Counted from the stretch's first letter, positions 27,081 to 35,136 are shown. The stretch is DNA of 64,000 bases from Rhizobium sp. S152 (GCF_030380735.1 NZ_JAUDRZ010000026.1:931370-995369); one strand, 5' to 3'. Made by a program: numbers and translations. Notes: a model not told the origin generated them from the letters alone.

Positions 27081-27899
27081 ATGACCACCCTCCCCCAATT
27101 CCTCGTCACCCACGCCGAAACCATCCTGATCGACATCACCGGCACGCAGGGCTCCACCCCGCGCGAAACCGGCACCTTCATGCTGGTCGCAGCCGACACC
27201 ATCTGGGGCACGATCGGAGGTGGGCAGTTCGAGTTCATGGCGATCACCAACGCCCGCAAGCTTCTGCAGGGCGCTGACGCCAGCGAGATGATGGACATCC
27301 CGCTCGGGCCGGAAATCGGCCAATGCTGTGGCGGCCGCACGCAGCTGCGGTTTCGCAAGGTGACGGACGCGGTGATTCGTGAATTGGAGGAAAGGCGCAA
27401 CGATGAGGCCGAGCGGCGGCCGGAGGTCTGGCTGTTCGGCGCCGGCCATGTCGGCCGCGCGCTTGCCTCGGCACTTTCGCCGCTACCGCTCGACGTAACA
27501 GTGATCGAGACCCGCGAAGACGAGCTTGCGCATCTGCCTGAAGGCATCAATGCCCGGCTCGTGCCAATGCCGGAAGCGTTGGTGAAAGAGATGCGCGAGG
27601 GCGCCGTCGTCGTCATCCTCACCCACGACCATGCGCTGGATTTCCTGATCGCCCGCGAGGCGCTCGCCCGCACCGATCTCGCCTATGTCGGCATGATCGG
27701 CTCGGCCACCAAGCGCGCCACTTTCGCAAACTGGCTGCAGCGCGAGGCGGGTGGCGAGAGAGCGTGGATGGAGCGGCTGACGCTGCCGATCGGCGGTCAA
27801 CAGGTGCGCGACAAGCGACCGGAAGTGATCGCCGCCATGACCGCTGCCGAAATCCTGACCGCGCTCGCCGCTTACCGTGCCCGCGCATCCTCGATGTAG
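27081..27899 (+). CDS. xdhC: Xanthine dehydrogenase accessory protein XdhC
   Basis: 272 residues. The N-terminal XdhC/CoxI domain has TGTQGSTPRETGTFMLV, GGGQFEF and the Cys pair in GQCCGGRTQLRF; the C-terminal Rossmann domain has VWLFGAGHVGRALASAL, YVGMIGSATKRATF and RDKRPEVIAAMTAAEIL. XdhC binds molybdenum cofactor, helps its sulfuration and inserts it into XdhB. No strong ribosome site is visible before the ATG, and it lies 187 bases after the DUF559 gene, so it may have lost tight coupling to xdhAB through insertion of that gene and the repeat. Its 3' end overlaps the DUF1127-like gene on the other strand by 28 bases. Confidence 0.94.
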   Translation: MTTLPQFLVTHAETILIDITGTQGSTPRETGTFMLVAADTIWGTIGGGQFEFMAITNARKLLQGADASEMMDIPLGPEIGQCCGGRTQLRFRKVTDAVIRELEERRNDEAERRPEVWLFGAGHVGRALASALSPLPLDVTVIETREDELAHLPEGINARLVPMPEALVKEMREGAVVVILTHDHALDFLIAREALARTDLAYVGMIGSATKRATFANWLQREAGGERAWMERLTLPIGGQQVRDKRPEVIAAMTAAEILTALAAYRARASSM

Positions 27900-28087
27900 G
27901 GCTCGCGGCCATCCATGAAGCCGAGGTCGCGCTTGACGCGATCCGGCATGCCCTCGAGATCCAGCCGGTCCGGCCGAGCAAGGCGGACGGCAAGTCCCCT
28001 CAACAGATGCGCCAGCCACTCGAAAGCCCTGCTTTGGGTTGGCTGGTCTACGCGGCCGACGGTCTGTTCGTTCGTTACGCAAGCCAT
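27872..28087 (-). CDS. Small DUF1127-like protein
   Basis: 71 residues starting at MACVTNEQTVGRV with GAGGTGA upstream. The C-terminal half reads LEGMPDRVKRDLGFMDGR, close to the LxxLxDxxLRDIGL motif of DUF1127 (YjiS-like) proteins; before it is an amphipathic helix (WLAHLLRGLAVRLA). DUF1127 proteins of 40-70 residues are abundant in rhizobia and several bind RNA and tune phosphate, nitrogen or carbon pathways. It is divergent from the LysR gene, with a shared 101-base promoter region, so it may be regulated with purine catabolism. Confidence 0.7.
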   Translation of the reverse strand: MACVTNEQTVGRVDQPTQSRAFEWLAHLLRGLAVRLARPDRLDLEGMPDRVKRDLGFMDGREPYIEDARAR

Positions 28088-28117
28088 TACATCACCTCGA
28101 CAATCTGATCTGATGGC

Positions 28118-28145
28118 TTGCAGATTGCTCCTGAAAATGCTGCAA
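28118..28145. promoter_or_regulatory. Candidate LysR operator
   Basis: TTGCAG (28118-28123) and CTGCAA (28140-28145) form an inverted repeat with a 16-base spacer, in the gap between the DUF1127-like gene and the divergent lysR gene. LysR proteins normally bind such dyads beside their own gene. Inferred from position and symmetry. Confidence 0.45.
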
Positions 28146-28188
28146 TTCCAATCGAACAACCGACTGCATGCATGAAGAGAACTTATCC

Positions 28189-29094
28189 ATGAAGCTGTCC
28201 AAGCAGGTTCCGCTCAATGCGCTGCGCGTCTTCGAGGCCGTGGCAAGGCTCGGCAGCTTCACCAAGGCCGGCGACGAGCTCGGCATGACGCAGACGGCCG
28301 TCAGCTATCAGGTGAAGCTGCTGGAAGAGAATATCGGCGAGCCGCTCTTCCTGCGCCGTCCGCGCCAGATCAGCCTCACCGACACCGGCGAACTGCTGTT
28401 GCCGAAAGTGACGGAGGCCTTCGTACTTTTGAACGAGGCGATGGCCGAGGCGCGCGGCGAGATCGAATCGACGCTTCTGATCAACACCATCGCCACCTTC
28501 GCCTCGCACTGGCTGGCGCGCCGCCTGGGCACCTTCCAGCTCAGGCATCCGGCGATCGCGGTGCGGCTATCGACCTCCGAGGCGCTGATCGACTTCACCC
28601 GCGAATCCGTCGACGTTGCCATCCGCTCCGGCGACGGCAACTGGCGCGGGCTGATCGCCGACAAGCTGCTTGATGTCGACTTCACCCCGATGCTGAGCCC
28701 GAAGCTGGCAGAGAGCATCGGCGGCATCCATAGGCCCGAGGATCTGATGAAGCTGCCGATCATCGGCGCCACCGATCCCTGGTGGCAGATCTGGTTTACG
28801 GCAGCGGGACTGACCGATCTCGGCCTGGAATCGCGCCCGCGCAGCCAGTACGGCTCGCAGACATTCGAGGCGAGTGCGGCGATGGCCGGCCAGGGCGTCG
28901 CCATCCTGACGCCCGCCTTCTACGGCGACGAGCTTGCCCAGGGGCGGCTCTATCAGCCCTTCGAGATGATCTGCAGCGACGATCGCGGCTATTGGCTGGT
29001 CTACGCCGAAAGCCGCCGCAACGTTCCGAAGATCAAGGCGTTCAGGACCTGGATTCTGGAGGAAATCGCCCGCGACAGGGACGCAGCTCAGTAA
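28189..29094 (+). CDS. LysR family regulator (GcvA-like), probable purine gene regulator
   Basis: 301 residues from MKLSKQVPLNALRVFEA; an ATG at 28168 is in frame but lacks a ribosome site. The winged helix-turn-helix is NALRVFEAVARLGSFTKAGDELGMTQTAVSYQVKLLEENIGEPLFLRRPRQ, shown here as the standard N-terminal 60 residues, and the effector domain follows, with the GcvA-type features WLARRLGTFQLRHP and the DVAIRSGDGNW block. Its location directly after xdhC suggests it controls the xdh genes and perhaps puuD/guaD. The effector is unknown; urate or another purine intermediate would be logical. Its end overlaps the next gene on the opposite strand by 7 bases. Confidence 0.85.
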   Translation: MKLSKQVPLNALRVFEAVARLGSFTKAGDELGMTQTAVSYQVKLLEENIGEPLFLRRPRQISLTDTGELLLPKVTEAFVLLNEAMAEARGEIESTLLINTIATFASHWLARRLGTFQLRHPAIAVRLSTSEALIDFTRESVDVAIRSGDGNWRGLIADKLLDVDFTPMLSPKLAESIGGIHRPEDLMKLPIIGATDPWWQIWFTAAGLTDLGLESRPRSQYGSQTFEASAAMAGQGVAILTPAFYGDELAQGRLYQPFEMICSDDRGYWLVYAESRRNVPKIKAFRTWILEEIARDRDAAQ

Positions 29095-29420
29095 CCCATT
29101 TCAGGTGCATAGAAGCAGCGCGGGGTGTTTTCATCGGGAAACAGGCAGAGATGGTAATCGCCATCGCCCGATTTCATCGCCCGCCCCATCGGCAGCACGA
29201 AGACATGGGCATGGGTGACGAGCCTGTGGTCGCCCGGCATCAGCGTCACCCGGTAGCCTTGAGGCGTCACTGCCACGCTCTTCGGCGGGATCATCTGGCA
29301 ATCGCCGGTCTCGTTGTCGCCATTGCAGCAATAGGGCTCATAGGCCCATCCGGACGGCGCATCGTGGGCCTGCGCGGCAAAAGGAAAAGCAATCATCAAA
29401 AACATAAGAATACTGCGCAT
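29088..29420 (-). CDS. Small secreted protein of unknown function
   Basis: 110 residues from MRSILMFLMIAFPFAAQA, a short signal peptide probably cut after AQA; GGAGAAG lies upstream. The mature part has four or five cysteines (PYCCNGDNETGDCQ and HLCLFP...RCFY) and several His and Asp residues (HDAPSGWAYEPYCC), suggesting a disulfide-stabilised or metal-binding periplasmic protein. I do not recognise a characterised family, though similar short Cys proteins with 'GW.Y...CC' starts occur widely in Rhizobiales. It converges with the LysR gene. A promoter-proximal TTAA-rich segment lies upstream. Confidence 0.75.
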   Translation of the reverse strand: MRSILMFLMIAFPFAAQAHDAPSGWAYEPYCCNGDNETGDCQMIPPKSVAVTPQGYRVTLMPGDHRLVTHAHVFVLPMGRAMKSGDGDYHLCLFPDENTPRCFYAPEMGY

Positions 29421-29621
29421 CGGCATCTTCTCCATCGATGAATGCGCCGCCGAACAGATTGCAACAAAGCCGGCGGCCTCAGTTAAGAAAGTGTAACCGA
29501 GTCCCGACATTTCAATTGCCGCTAAATTTTCGATCCTGAATATTAGGAGGATGCAGGAGGCGAGTTGATGCAACCATGAGGCGGATGCCCATTAGAGGTA
29601 TTGCCGAGAAGCTCGACGATA

Positions 29622-29637
29622 TGTAAATTTACGTAAA
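29622..29637. promoter_or_regulatory. Candidate operator of the Phd/PIN module
   Basis: The palindrome GTAAATTTAC, continued by GTAAAT, lies about 20 bases before the antitoxin start. Phd-type antitoxins repress their own operon through such short palindromes; binding here is inferred. Confidence 0.5.
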
Positions 29638-29655
29638 TGGACGGGAGGCGAACCA

Positions 29656-29997
29656 ATGCAGACCATTCGCTCGATCAACCTGCAGAAAAACCTTGGCGAT
29701 GTCCTGAGAACGGCGGACGTGGAAGCGGTGCTGGTGACGAACCGGGATCAACCACGAGCCGTCGTCATGTCAGCGGAAGAGTTCATTCGGCTGAAGACGG
29801 CCGCCGGCGAGCCGGTGCCGAACGAGGTGCGCAAATCCCGCCCCACGCTTCATCGCCGGACCGCGGACCCGCTGGGCTACGACACCCGCGATCCCGGCTA
29901 TATCAAGCAGGCGGCGAGCGACGCGAGGGATGGAAAGCACCCCGAGGAAATCATGCGCGAAATCGACGACGCGATGCGCCGCTGGAGACTGCGCTGA
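29656..29997 (+). CDS. Phd/YefM-like antitoxin
   Basis: 113 residues. The first 55 residues have the Phd/YefM fold: TIRSINLQKNLGDVLRTADVEAVLVTNRDQ and PRAVVMSAEEFIRLK. The C-terminal half (residues 56-113) is longer than usual, with RTADPLGYDTRDPGYIKQAA and a helical EEIMREIDDAMRRWR end that should wrap the toxin. GGGAGGCG lies upstream. Its stop overlaps the start of the PIN-like gene (TGATG), the usual tight antitoxin-toxin coupling. Confidence 0.85.
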   Translation: MQTIRSINLQKNLGDVLRTADVEAVLVTNRDQPRAVVMSAEEFIRLKTAAGEPVPNEVRKSRPTLHRRTADPLGYDTRDPGYIKQAASDARDGKHPEEIMREIDDAMRRWRLR

Positions 29998-30635
29998 TGG
30001 ACGAGGAGGTTGCGCGCATCCCTCGCCTGTTGATCCCCGACACCTCACCTCTATCCCTGCTTTCGATGGCCGGCCGGGATGGATTGGACTATCTGTTCGT
30101 ACCGCAGGTCGAGGTCTGGATCACCGATATGGTCGCAATCGAGGCGACGCGAGATCCCGATCCCGGCGACGACCCCCGCACCGGACAACGGAAGCTGCTC
30201 GCCGCGTGGTTCGAAGATAACCGGCACAGGATCAAGGTCATGGAGACCGCTGTCGGCCGTGAATACGAAAAGGCCATGACGAACTGGCGCATAGGAGGCA
30301 GCGTTCCGGACCTGAAGCCGAGTTGGACCGGACGCGGCGACTATAGCCTTCTCGACGTTCTCTCAGTCGCCGAAACGGTCGTTGAAGACAGCGAAGCCGT
30401 AGTCCTTCTGGTCGACGACCGTCGCGCGCGTGCGGTGCTGAGGCAAACCGAAATCCTCAATCTCGACATCCTCTCGACCAGAGCCTTCATCGCCATGCTG
30501 GAAACGGAGTTTGGTATCGAGAACGCACGCGATATCTGGACGACCATCGAGATCGGCGCCGGTGTGAACGAGCACGGAAAATCGAGAGTCCCCGATCCGT
30601 TGCCCGAAGACCCCCTCTACGTCCGAAAGCCATAA
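29997..30635 (+). CDS. PIN-like domain protein, probable toxin
   Basis: 212 residues, larger than the 130-140 of VapC. The N-terminal LLIPDTSPLSLL carries the first Asp of a PIN fold, WITDMVAIEATRDPD supplies the conserved Glu, and GRGDYSLLDVLSVAE followed by VVLLVDDRRAR supplies the later acidic cluster. Order and spacing fit a PIN ribonuclease, with an insertion after residue 55 and a C-terminal extension (about residues 165-212) of unknown role. By context with the Phd-like antitoxin it should be an RNA-cleaving toxin. The pairing of Phd type with a PIN-like toxin is known but less common than Phd-Doc or VapB-VapC. Confidence 0.75.
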   Translation: MDEEVARIPRLLIPDTSPLSLLSMAGRDGLDYLFVPQVEVWITDMVAIEATRDPDPGDDPRTGQRKLLAAWFEDNRHRIKVMETAVGREYEKAMTNWRIGGSVPDLKPSWTGRGDYSLLDVLSVAETVVEDSEAVVLLVDDRRARAVLRQTEILNLDILSTRAFIAMLETEFGIENARDIWTTIEIGAGVNEHGKSRVPDPLPEDPLYVRKP

Positions 30636-30653
30636 TTTCCAGGCCGACAACGC

Positions 30654-30708
30654 AGCAGTGTTGCCCTAATCCCCTTTTCTCCCGGCAAAACATTCTGCAC
30701 ACTGCTGA
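30654..30708. promoter_or_regulatory. Inverted repeat upstream of puuD
   Basis: CAGCAGTGT (30654-30662) and ACACTGCTG (30700-30708) are perfect 9-base complements; a nested TTGCC / GGCAA pair lies between them. The repeat ends 23 bases before the puuD start. It could be a looped operator for a purine regulator or an RNA hairpin; no T-run follows, so it is not an ordinary terminator. Confidence 0.5.
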
Positions 30709-30731
30709 ATCGGAGAGAACAGGGGAACTGA

Positions 30732-31976
30732 ATGTACGAATACGCCATAGCGTGGGAATGGCTGGCCTTTGCGGCCCGCTGGTTCCACGTCATCACCGCC
30801 GTCGCATGGATCGGCTCGTCCTTCTATTTCATCGCGCTCGATCTCGGGCTGGTGAAACGCCCGCATCTGCCCGTCGGCGCCTATGGCGAGGAGTGGCAGG
30901 TGCATGGCGGCGGTTTCTACCATATCCAGAAATATCTGGTGGCGCCGGCTCAAATGCCGGAGCACCTGACCTGGTTCAAGTACGAGAGCTATTTCACATG
31001 GCTCTCCGGCTTCCTGATGCTCTGTATCGTCTATTACGGCGGCGCCGATCTGTTCCTGATCGATCGCCACGTGCTCGACGTCAGCGCGCCGGTCGCGATC
31101 GCCATCTCGCTCGCCTCGCTCGCCGTCGGCTGGATCGTCTACGACCTGCTCTGCAAGTCGCCGATCGGCAGGAACACCTGGGGCTTGATGGTGGTGCTCT
31201 ATGCAGTGCTTGTTTTCATGGCCTGGGGCTATACGCAGCTCTTCACCGGCCGCGCCGCCTTCCTGCATCTCGGCGCCTTTACCGCCACGATCATGTCGGC
31301 CAACGTCTTCATGATCATCATCCCCAACCAGAAGATCGTCGTCGCCGACCTGATCGCCGGCCGCACGCCGGATGCGAAGTATGGCGCGATCGCCAAGCAG
31401 CGCTCGCTGCACAACAACTACCTGACGCTGCCCGTCATCTTCTTCATGCTGTCGAACCACTATCCGCTGGCCTTCGGCACCGCCTATAACTGGGTGATCG
31501 CAGCACTTGTCTTCCTGATGGGCGTCACCATCCGCCACTGGTTCAACACCACCCATGCCCGCAAGGGCCGCCCGACCTGGACGTGGCTTGCCACCGCCAT
31601 CCTGTTCGTCCTGATCATGTGGCTTTCCACCGTTCCCAAGGTGCTGACCGGCGAGAAGGACGCCGCGGCGGAAACCGTCGCTCCTGCCTTCCAGCAGTTC
31701 GCCGGCGATCCGCACTTCCCTGCCGTCAAGCAACTCATCGGCACCCGCTGTTCCATGTGCCATGCCGCCGAGCCCGTCTATGAAGGCCTGGCGCGACCGC
31801 CGAAGAACGTGATTCTCGAAAACGACGCCGAGATCGCCGCGCACGCCCGCGAGATCTATATCCAGGCCGGCCGCAGCCACGCCATGCCGCCGGGCAACAT
31901 CACCGACATAACGCCGGATGAGCGCAAGCTGCTCGTCGCCTGGTTCGAAAGCGCGGTCGAGGGCAAGCGCGAATGA
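30732..31976 (+). CDS. puuD: Membrane urate oxidase/hydroxylase PuuD with cytochrome c domain
   Basis: 414 residues. The N-terminal 300 residues hold about eight membrane spans with the Urate_ox_N features (WLAFAARWFHVITAVAWIGSSFYF, GGGFYHIQKY, LTWFKYESYFTW, conserved His residues). The C-terminal 100 residues form a periplasmic cytochrome c: haem-binding CSMCH (near residue 339) and a downstream Met ligand in SHAMPPGN. PuuD oxidises urate to 5-hydroxyisourate and passes electrons to the respiratory chain instead of oxygen. GGAGAG lies upstream. Its stop overlaps the next gene by 4 bases. Confidence 0.95.
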   Translation: MYEYAIAWEWLAFAARWFHVITAVAWIGSSFYFIALDLGLVKRPHLPVGAYGEEWQVHGGGFYHIQKYLVAPAQMPEHLTWFKYESYFTWLSGFLMLCIVYYGGADLFLIDRHVLDVSAPVAIAISLASLAVGWIVYDLLCKSPIGRNTWGLMVVLYAVLVFMAWGYTQLFTGRAAFLHLGAFTATIMSANVFMIIIPNQKIVVADLIAGRTPDAKYGAIAKQRSLHNNYLTLPVIFFMLSNHYPLAFGTAYNWVIAALVFLMGVTIRHWFNTTHARKGRPTWTWLATAILFVLIMWLSTVPKVLTGEKDAAAETVAPAFQQFAGDPHFPAVKQLIGTRCSMCHAAEPVYEGLARPPKNVILENDAEIAAHAREIYIQAGRSHAMPPGNITDITPDERKLLVAWFESAVEGKRE

Positions 31977-32437
31977 TCAAAGGCCTCCGCCCTCTGCTTC
32001 TGGTCAATATTCTCGCCCTTCTCGGGCAGACATGGACGGAAGCTGCAGCGGAGGAGGCCATCGCCAAGCAGGAAGACGTGAAAACCGGCACCGTACCCGG
32101 CAATGCCGCTCGCGATATATGGGGTGACTTCAATGCTCTGGGCACCGGCCCTTTCTGGGCGCTCAGCATCCGCGACGGCCAACTCACCCTCAGCCGGGCC
32201 GGCAAGAACGACATCATCACCATAAACCCCGGCCCGACGGCGATGGCCAAACGCAGCGCCACATGGAGCATCCCCCACCAGCCCTATCCCTTCACCCTGA
32301 CGCTCACCCGCGTGGAATGCGTCGACGGCGCATCCGCCCGGCGTTACGATCTCGCGGCAAAGCTGGTATTTCAGGGCAAGACACTATACGGCTGCGCCGC
32401 GTCGGTGGCGGCAATCCCCGCCGGCCCCGCTCCCTAA
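31973..32437 (+). CDS. Predicted secreted protein coupled to puuD (COG3650-like)
   Basis: 154 residues; the ATG overlaps the puuD stop. A probable signal peptide covers residues 1-25 (GLRPLLLVNILALLGQTWTEAAA). The mature part has FNALGTGPFWALSIRDGQLTLSRAG, which resembles the 'GTEPFW.L.I' motif of small periplasmic proteins of the COG3650 type, and two cysteines (VECVDG and LYGCAAS) that may bond. Its function is unknown, but coupling to puuD and secretion to the same side as the PuuD cytochrome domain suggest a helper or electron-transfer partner. That is inference. Confidence 0.7.
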   Translation: MIKGLRPLLLVNILALLGQTWTEAAAEEAIAKQEDVKTGTVPGNAARDIWGDFNALGTGPFWALSIRDGQLTLSRAGKNDIITINPGPTAMAKRSATWSIPHQPYPFTLTLTRVECVDGASARRYDLAAKLVFQGKTLYGCAASVAAIPAGPAP

Positions 32438-32476
32438 CACAGACGACGACATGCAATCGATAAAGGCGAGACGCCC

Positions 32477-33784
32477 ATGACCCAAACCCTTCTTCGCGGC
32501 CGCCTGCTCTCCTTCGTCAGGGCACCCCAACGCCTCACCGACAGCGAAAGCTATCGCTACGAGACCGACGGCGGCCTGCTGATGGAAAACGGCGTCATCG
32601 TCGAGAGCGGCCCCTATGCCGAGGTCAAGGCGAAGGCCGCAGCCGATACTGTCGAGATCGACCACCGCCCGCATCTGATCATGCCCGGGTTCATCGACAT
32701 GCACCTGCACGTCCCGCAGATGCAGGTGATCGCCTCCTACGCCGCCAATCTTCTCGAGTGGCTGAACACCTATACCTTCCCCGAGGAATGCCGCTTCGTC
32801 GAAAGCGCGCATGCTCAGCGTATCGCCACGCATTTCTACGACGAACTGATCCGTCACGGCACGACGACGGCCGTCGCCTACTGCTCCGTGCACAAGACCT
32901 CCGCCGACGCGTTCTTCGCGGAAGCCATGAAGCGCAACATGCGCATGGTCGGCGGCAAGGTGATGATGGACCGCAACGCCCCGCAGGGCCTGCTCGACAC
33001 GCCTGAGATGGGCTATGACGAGACCCGCCAGATCATCGCCGACTGGCACGGCAAGGGCCGCAATCACGTCGCCATCACTCCGCGCTTCGCCATCACCTCG
33101 ACGCCGCAGCAGATGGAGGCGACGCAGGCGCTCGCCCGCGAATTCCCCGACCTGCACATCCAGACGCACCTCTCCGAGAATCACGACGAGATCAGGTTTA
33201 CCTGCGAACTCTATCCAGAGGCGATCGATTACACAGACATCTACGCCCGCTACGGCCTGCTCGGCGACAAGACGCTCTTCGGCCACTGCATCCACCTGTC
33301 TGAGCGCGAGGCGGACGCCATGAGCGAGGCCGGCTCCATCGCCGTCCACTGCCCGACCTCCAACCTCTTCCTCGGCTCCGGACTGTTTCCGCTGAAGGCG
33401 CTCATGCGCCGCGACAAGCCGGTCAGGATCGGCGTCGCCACCGATATCGGCGGTGGGTCGAGTTATTCCATGCTGCGCACCATGGACGAGGCCTACAAGA
33501 TCCAGCAGCTGCTCGGCGAGCGCCTGAACCCGCTGGAAAGCTACTACCTGATGACGCTTGGCAACGCCCAGTCCCTCTCGCTTGCCGATCGCATCGGCAC
33601 GCTCGATAAGGGCACGGATGCCGACGTGGTGATCCTCAACGCAGGCGCAACACCGGCCATGGCGCTGAAGATGGAAGTGGTGAAGACGCTGCCGGAAGAG
33701 CTCTTCCTGCTGCAGACCATGGGCGACGACCGGGCGATCGTAGAGACCTACGTGGCGGGTGCGGCGGCGAAGGCTGCGATCTAG
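32477..33784 (+). CDS. guaD: Guanine deaminase
   Basis: 435 residues of the amidohydrolase superfamily. Metal ligands and signature blocks are MPGFIDMHLHVPQMQ (HxH near residue 75), the guanine-deaminase-specific LLEWLNTYTFPEECRF, THLSENHDEIRF (His), FGHCIHLSEREADAM (His) and VATDIGGGSSYSML (Asp). It hydrolyses guanine to xanthine and ammonia, feeding the XdhAB step. A ribosome site is weak (GGCGAGACG). It is 39 bases after the puuD-coupled gene and likely co-transcribed. Confidence 0.96.
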   Translation: MTQTLLRGRLLSFVRAPQRLTDSESYRYETDGGLLMENGVIVESGPYAEVKAKAAADTVEIDHRPHLIMPGFIDMHLHVPQMQVIASYAANLLEWLNTYTFPEECRFVESAHAQRIATHFYDELIRHGTTTAVAYCSVHKTSADAFFAEAMKRNMRMVGGKVMMDRNAPQGLLDTPEMGYDETRQIIADWHGKGRNHVAITPRFAITSTPQQMEATQALAREFPDLHIQTHLSENHDEIRFTCELYPEAIDYTDIYARYGLLGDKTLFGHCIHLSEREADAMSEAGSIAVHCPTSNLFLGSGLFPLKALMRRDKPVRIGVATDIGGGSSYSMLRTMDEAYKIQQLLGERLNPLESYYLMTLGNAQSLSLADRIGTLDKGTDADVVILNAGATPAMALKMEVVKTLPEELFLLQTMGDDRAIVETYVAGAAAKAAI

Positions 33785-33895
33785 AGCAGTTCCAGGAAAA
33801 GTGCGAAGCAGCTTCCCGTCCGAAATTGCCTGAAAACAAAAGGATAGAGCTGTTCCGCGATTCAAAGAGAAGCGGAATTGCTCTGGAACCGAACG
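33784..33895. repeat. Dispersed rhizobial intergenic repeat
   Basis: CTAGAGCAGTTCC begins the element at the guaD stop; the second half is GATAGAGCTGTTCCGCG and its imperfect complement GCGGAATTGCTC around 33843-33885, giving a long stem. Sequences of this GATAGAGC...TTCCGC form are scattered through intergenic DNA of Rhizobium and Agrobacterium. It may end or stabilise the guaD transcript. Confidence 0.65.
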
Positions 33896-33969
33896 TTCCG
33901 CTCCCTCGCAGCTTGATGACTGCCGGACGTGTCCTAGTTGATGAATCGGCGGGATTGCTGGAGGGAATC

Positions 33970-34278
33970 ATGCGCACGAACACAGCCATAGCACTCGGAT
34001 ATGTTTTCTGCCTGCTTGCGGCGCCGCTTGCGGTCCCGACCCCGGCGCACGCCGTTACGATCAACATCAATATCGGTACCAACCTCAACCGCGGGCGGCC
34101 GATCACCTGCCGCGAGGGGGAATGGCGGATCCGCGACCGTGGCTTCAGGGACGTGCGCCGCATAGATTGCCGCGGTCGCTTCTTCGTCTACCGCGCATGG
34201 CGTGGTATCCAGCGTTTCGAAATTTCGCTCGACAGCCGGAATGGCCGCGTCGCGGACTTTCGCCGCATACGGAGATAG
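33970..34278 (+). CDS. Small secreted basic protein of unknown function
   Basis: 102 residues from MRTNTAIALGYVFCLLAAPLA, with GGAGGGAATC just upstream and a signal peptide cut after AHA near residue 28. The mature 74 residues are rich in Arg (VRRIDCRGRFFVYRAWRG, ending FRRIRR) with two cysteines (TCREGEW, DCRGRFF) that could form a disulfide. The pattern INIGTNLNRGR-x-ITCREG occurs in many short periplasmic proteins of Rhizobiales. Function unknown; strong positive charge suggests binding to envelope polymers or nucleic acid. The longer frame upstream runs through the dispersed repeat and was rejected. Confidence 0.75.
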   Translation: MRTNTAIALGYVFCLLAAPLAVPTPAHAVTININIGTNLNRGRPITCREGEWRIRDRGFRDVRRIDCRGRFFVYRAWRGIQRFEISLDSRNGRVADFRRIRR

Positions 34279-34299
34279 CCGCCTGCCGGCATTCCCGCT

Positions 34300-35136
34300 T
34301 CACCGCGCGCGCAACGCGTCCGTCACCGCCCTCCCCAGAGGCACGTCCTTGATATCGGTGTGAACGACCAGCCAGAGATCGCGCGTGATCGCTGCGCCGT
34401 CCAGCGCCAGCCGTGTCAATCCCTGCCCCTCGGCGATGAAATCGGGCAGTAGCGCGAGGCCGCCGCCGGCCTTCACCGCCGCCACCTGCAATTCGAGCGT
34501 CGAAGCCCGGATCGCGATTGGCCGGCCGGCGGCGATTGCGGCCAGCCGTTCCTCCTGCGGCGACGAGGCCATCGCCTCGTCGTAACCGACGAACGTCCAG
34601 TCGCGCTCGTCGACCGCCTCGGCATAATCTGATGCCGCATAGGCGTGAAAGCCCACTTCGCCGACTTTCGTCACAGTGAGATCGCCGCTCTCCGGCCGAC
34701 TGAGCCTCAGCGCGATATCGGCCTCGCGCCGTCCAAGGGAGGCATAGCGCGTCTCGCCGATCACCGTAACGCGGATACCGGGGTGGCGCTGCCTGAGCCG
34801 CACCAGCGAAGGCGCCAGAACCGCGCCGGCATAGGCCGGCGGCGCGCTGATCCGGACCTCGCCGACATGGGTTTGATCGGCGCCGATACCGCCGCGCGCA
34901 ATCGTCATGGCATCGGCGCTCATGCGCTCGGCGATCGCGGCAACGCGCTCGCCCTCCGCCGTCAGCTGGACGCGCCGGCCGCGCCGATCGACCAATCGTG
35001 CGCCGATCGCGCGCTCCAGATGCGCCACCCGGCGCGATACCGTCGCATGCTCGACCGCCAGCATCCGGGCCGCACCCGACAAGGTGCCTGTCTGCGACAG
35101 CGCCAGCAGGTGGCGAAGGTCTTCCCAATCCAGCAT
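34300..35136 (-). CDS. LysR family regulator divergent from a quinone oxidoreductase
   Basis: 278 residues, a little short for LysR proteins. The helix-turn-helix is LDWEDLRHLLALSQTGTLSGAARMLAVEHATVSRRVAHLE, followed by an effector domain starting VGEVRISAPPAYAGAVLAPSL. The GTLSGAARMLAVEHATVSRRV helix belongs to the CrgA/DsdC-like group that controls neighbouring oxidoreductases. The gene is divergent from the quinone oxidoreductase at 35230 with a 93-base shared region, so it probably regulates that gene; effector unknown. Confidence 0.87.
   Translation of the reverse strand: MLDWEDLRHLLALSQTGTLSGAARMLAVEHATVSRRVAHLERAIGARLVDRRGRRVQLTAEGERVAAIAERMSADAMTIARGGIGADQTHVGEVRISAPPAYAGAVLAPSLVRLRQRHPGIRVTVIGETRYASLGRREADIALRLSRPESGDLTVTKVGEVGFHAYAASDYAEAVDERDWTFVGYDEAMASSPQEERLAAIAAGRPIAIRASTLELQVAAVKAGGGLALLPDFIAEGQGLTRLALDGAAITRDLWLVVHTDIKDVPLGRAVTDALRAR

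Noticed and set aside
33826..33969. Upstream extension of the small secreted protein frame
   Set aside because: Runs through the dispersed repeat; the internal ATG at 33970 has a strong ribosome site and signal peptide.
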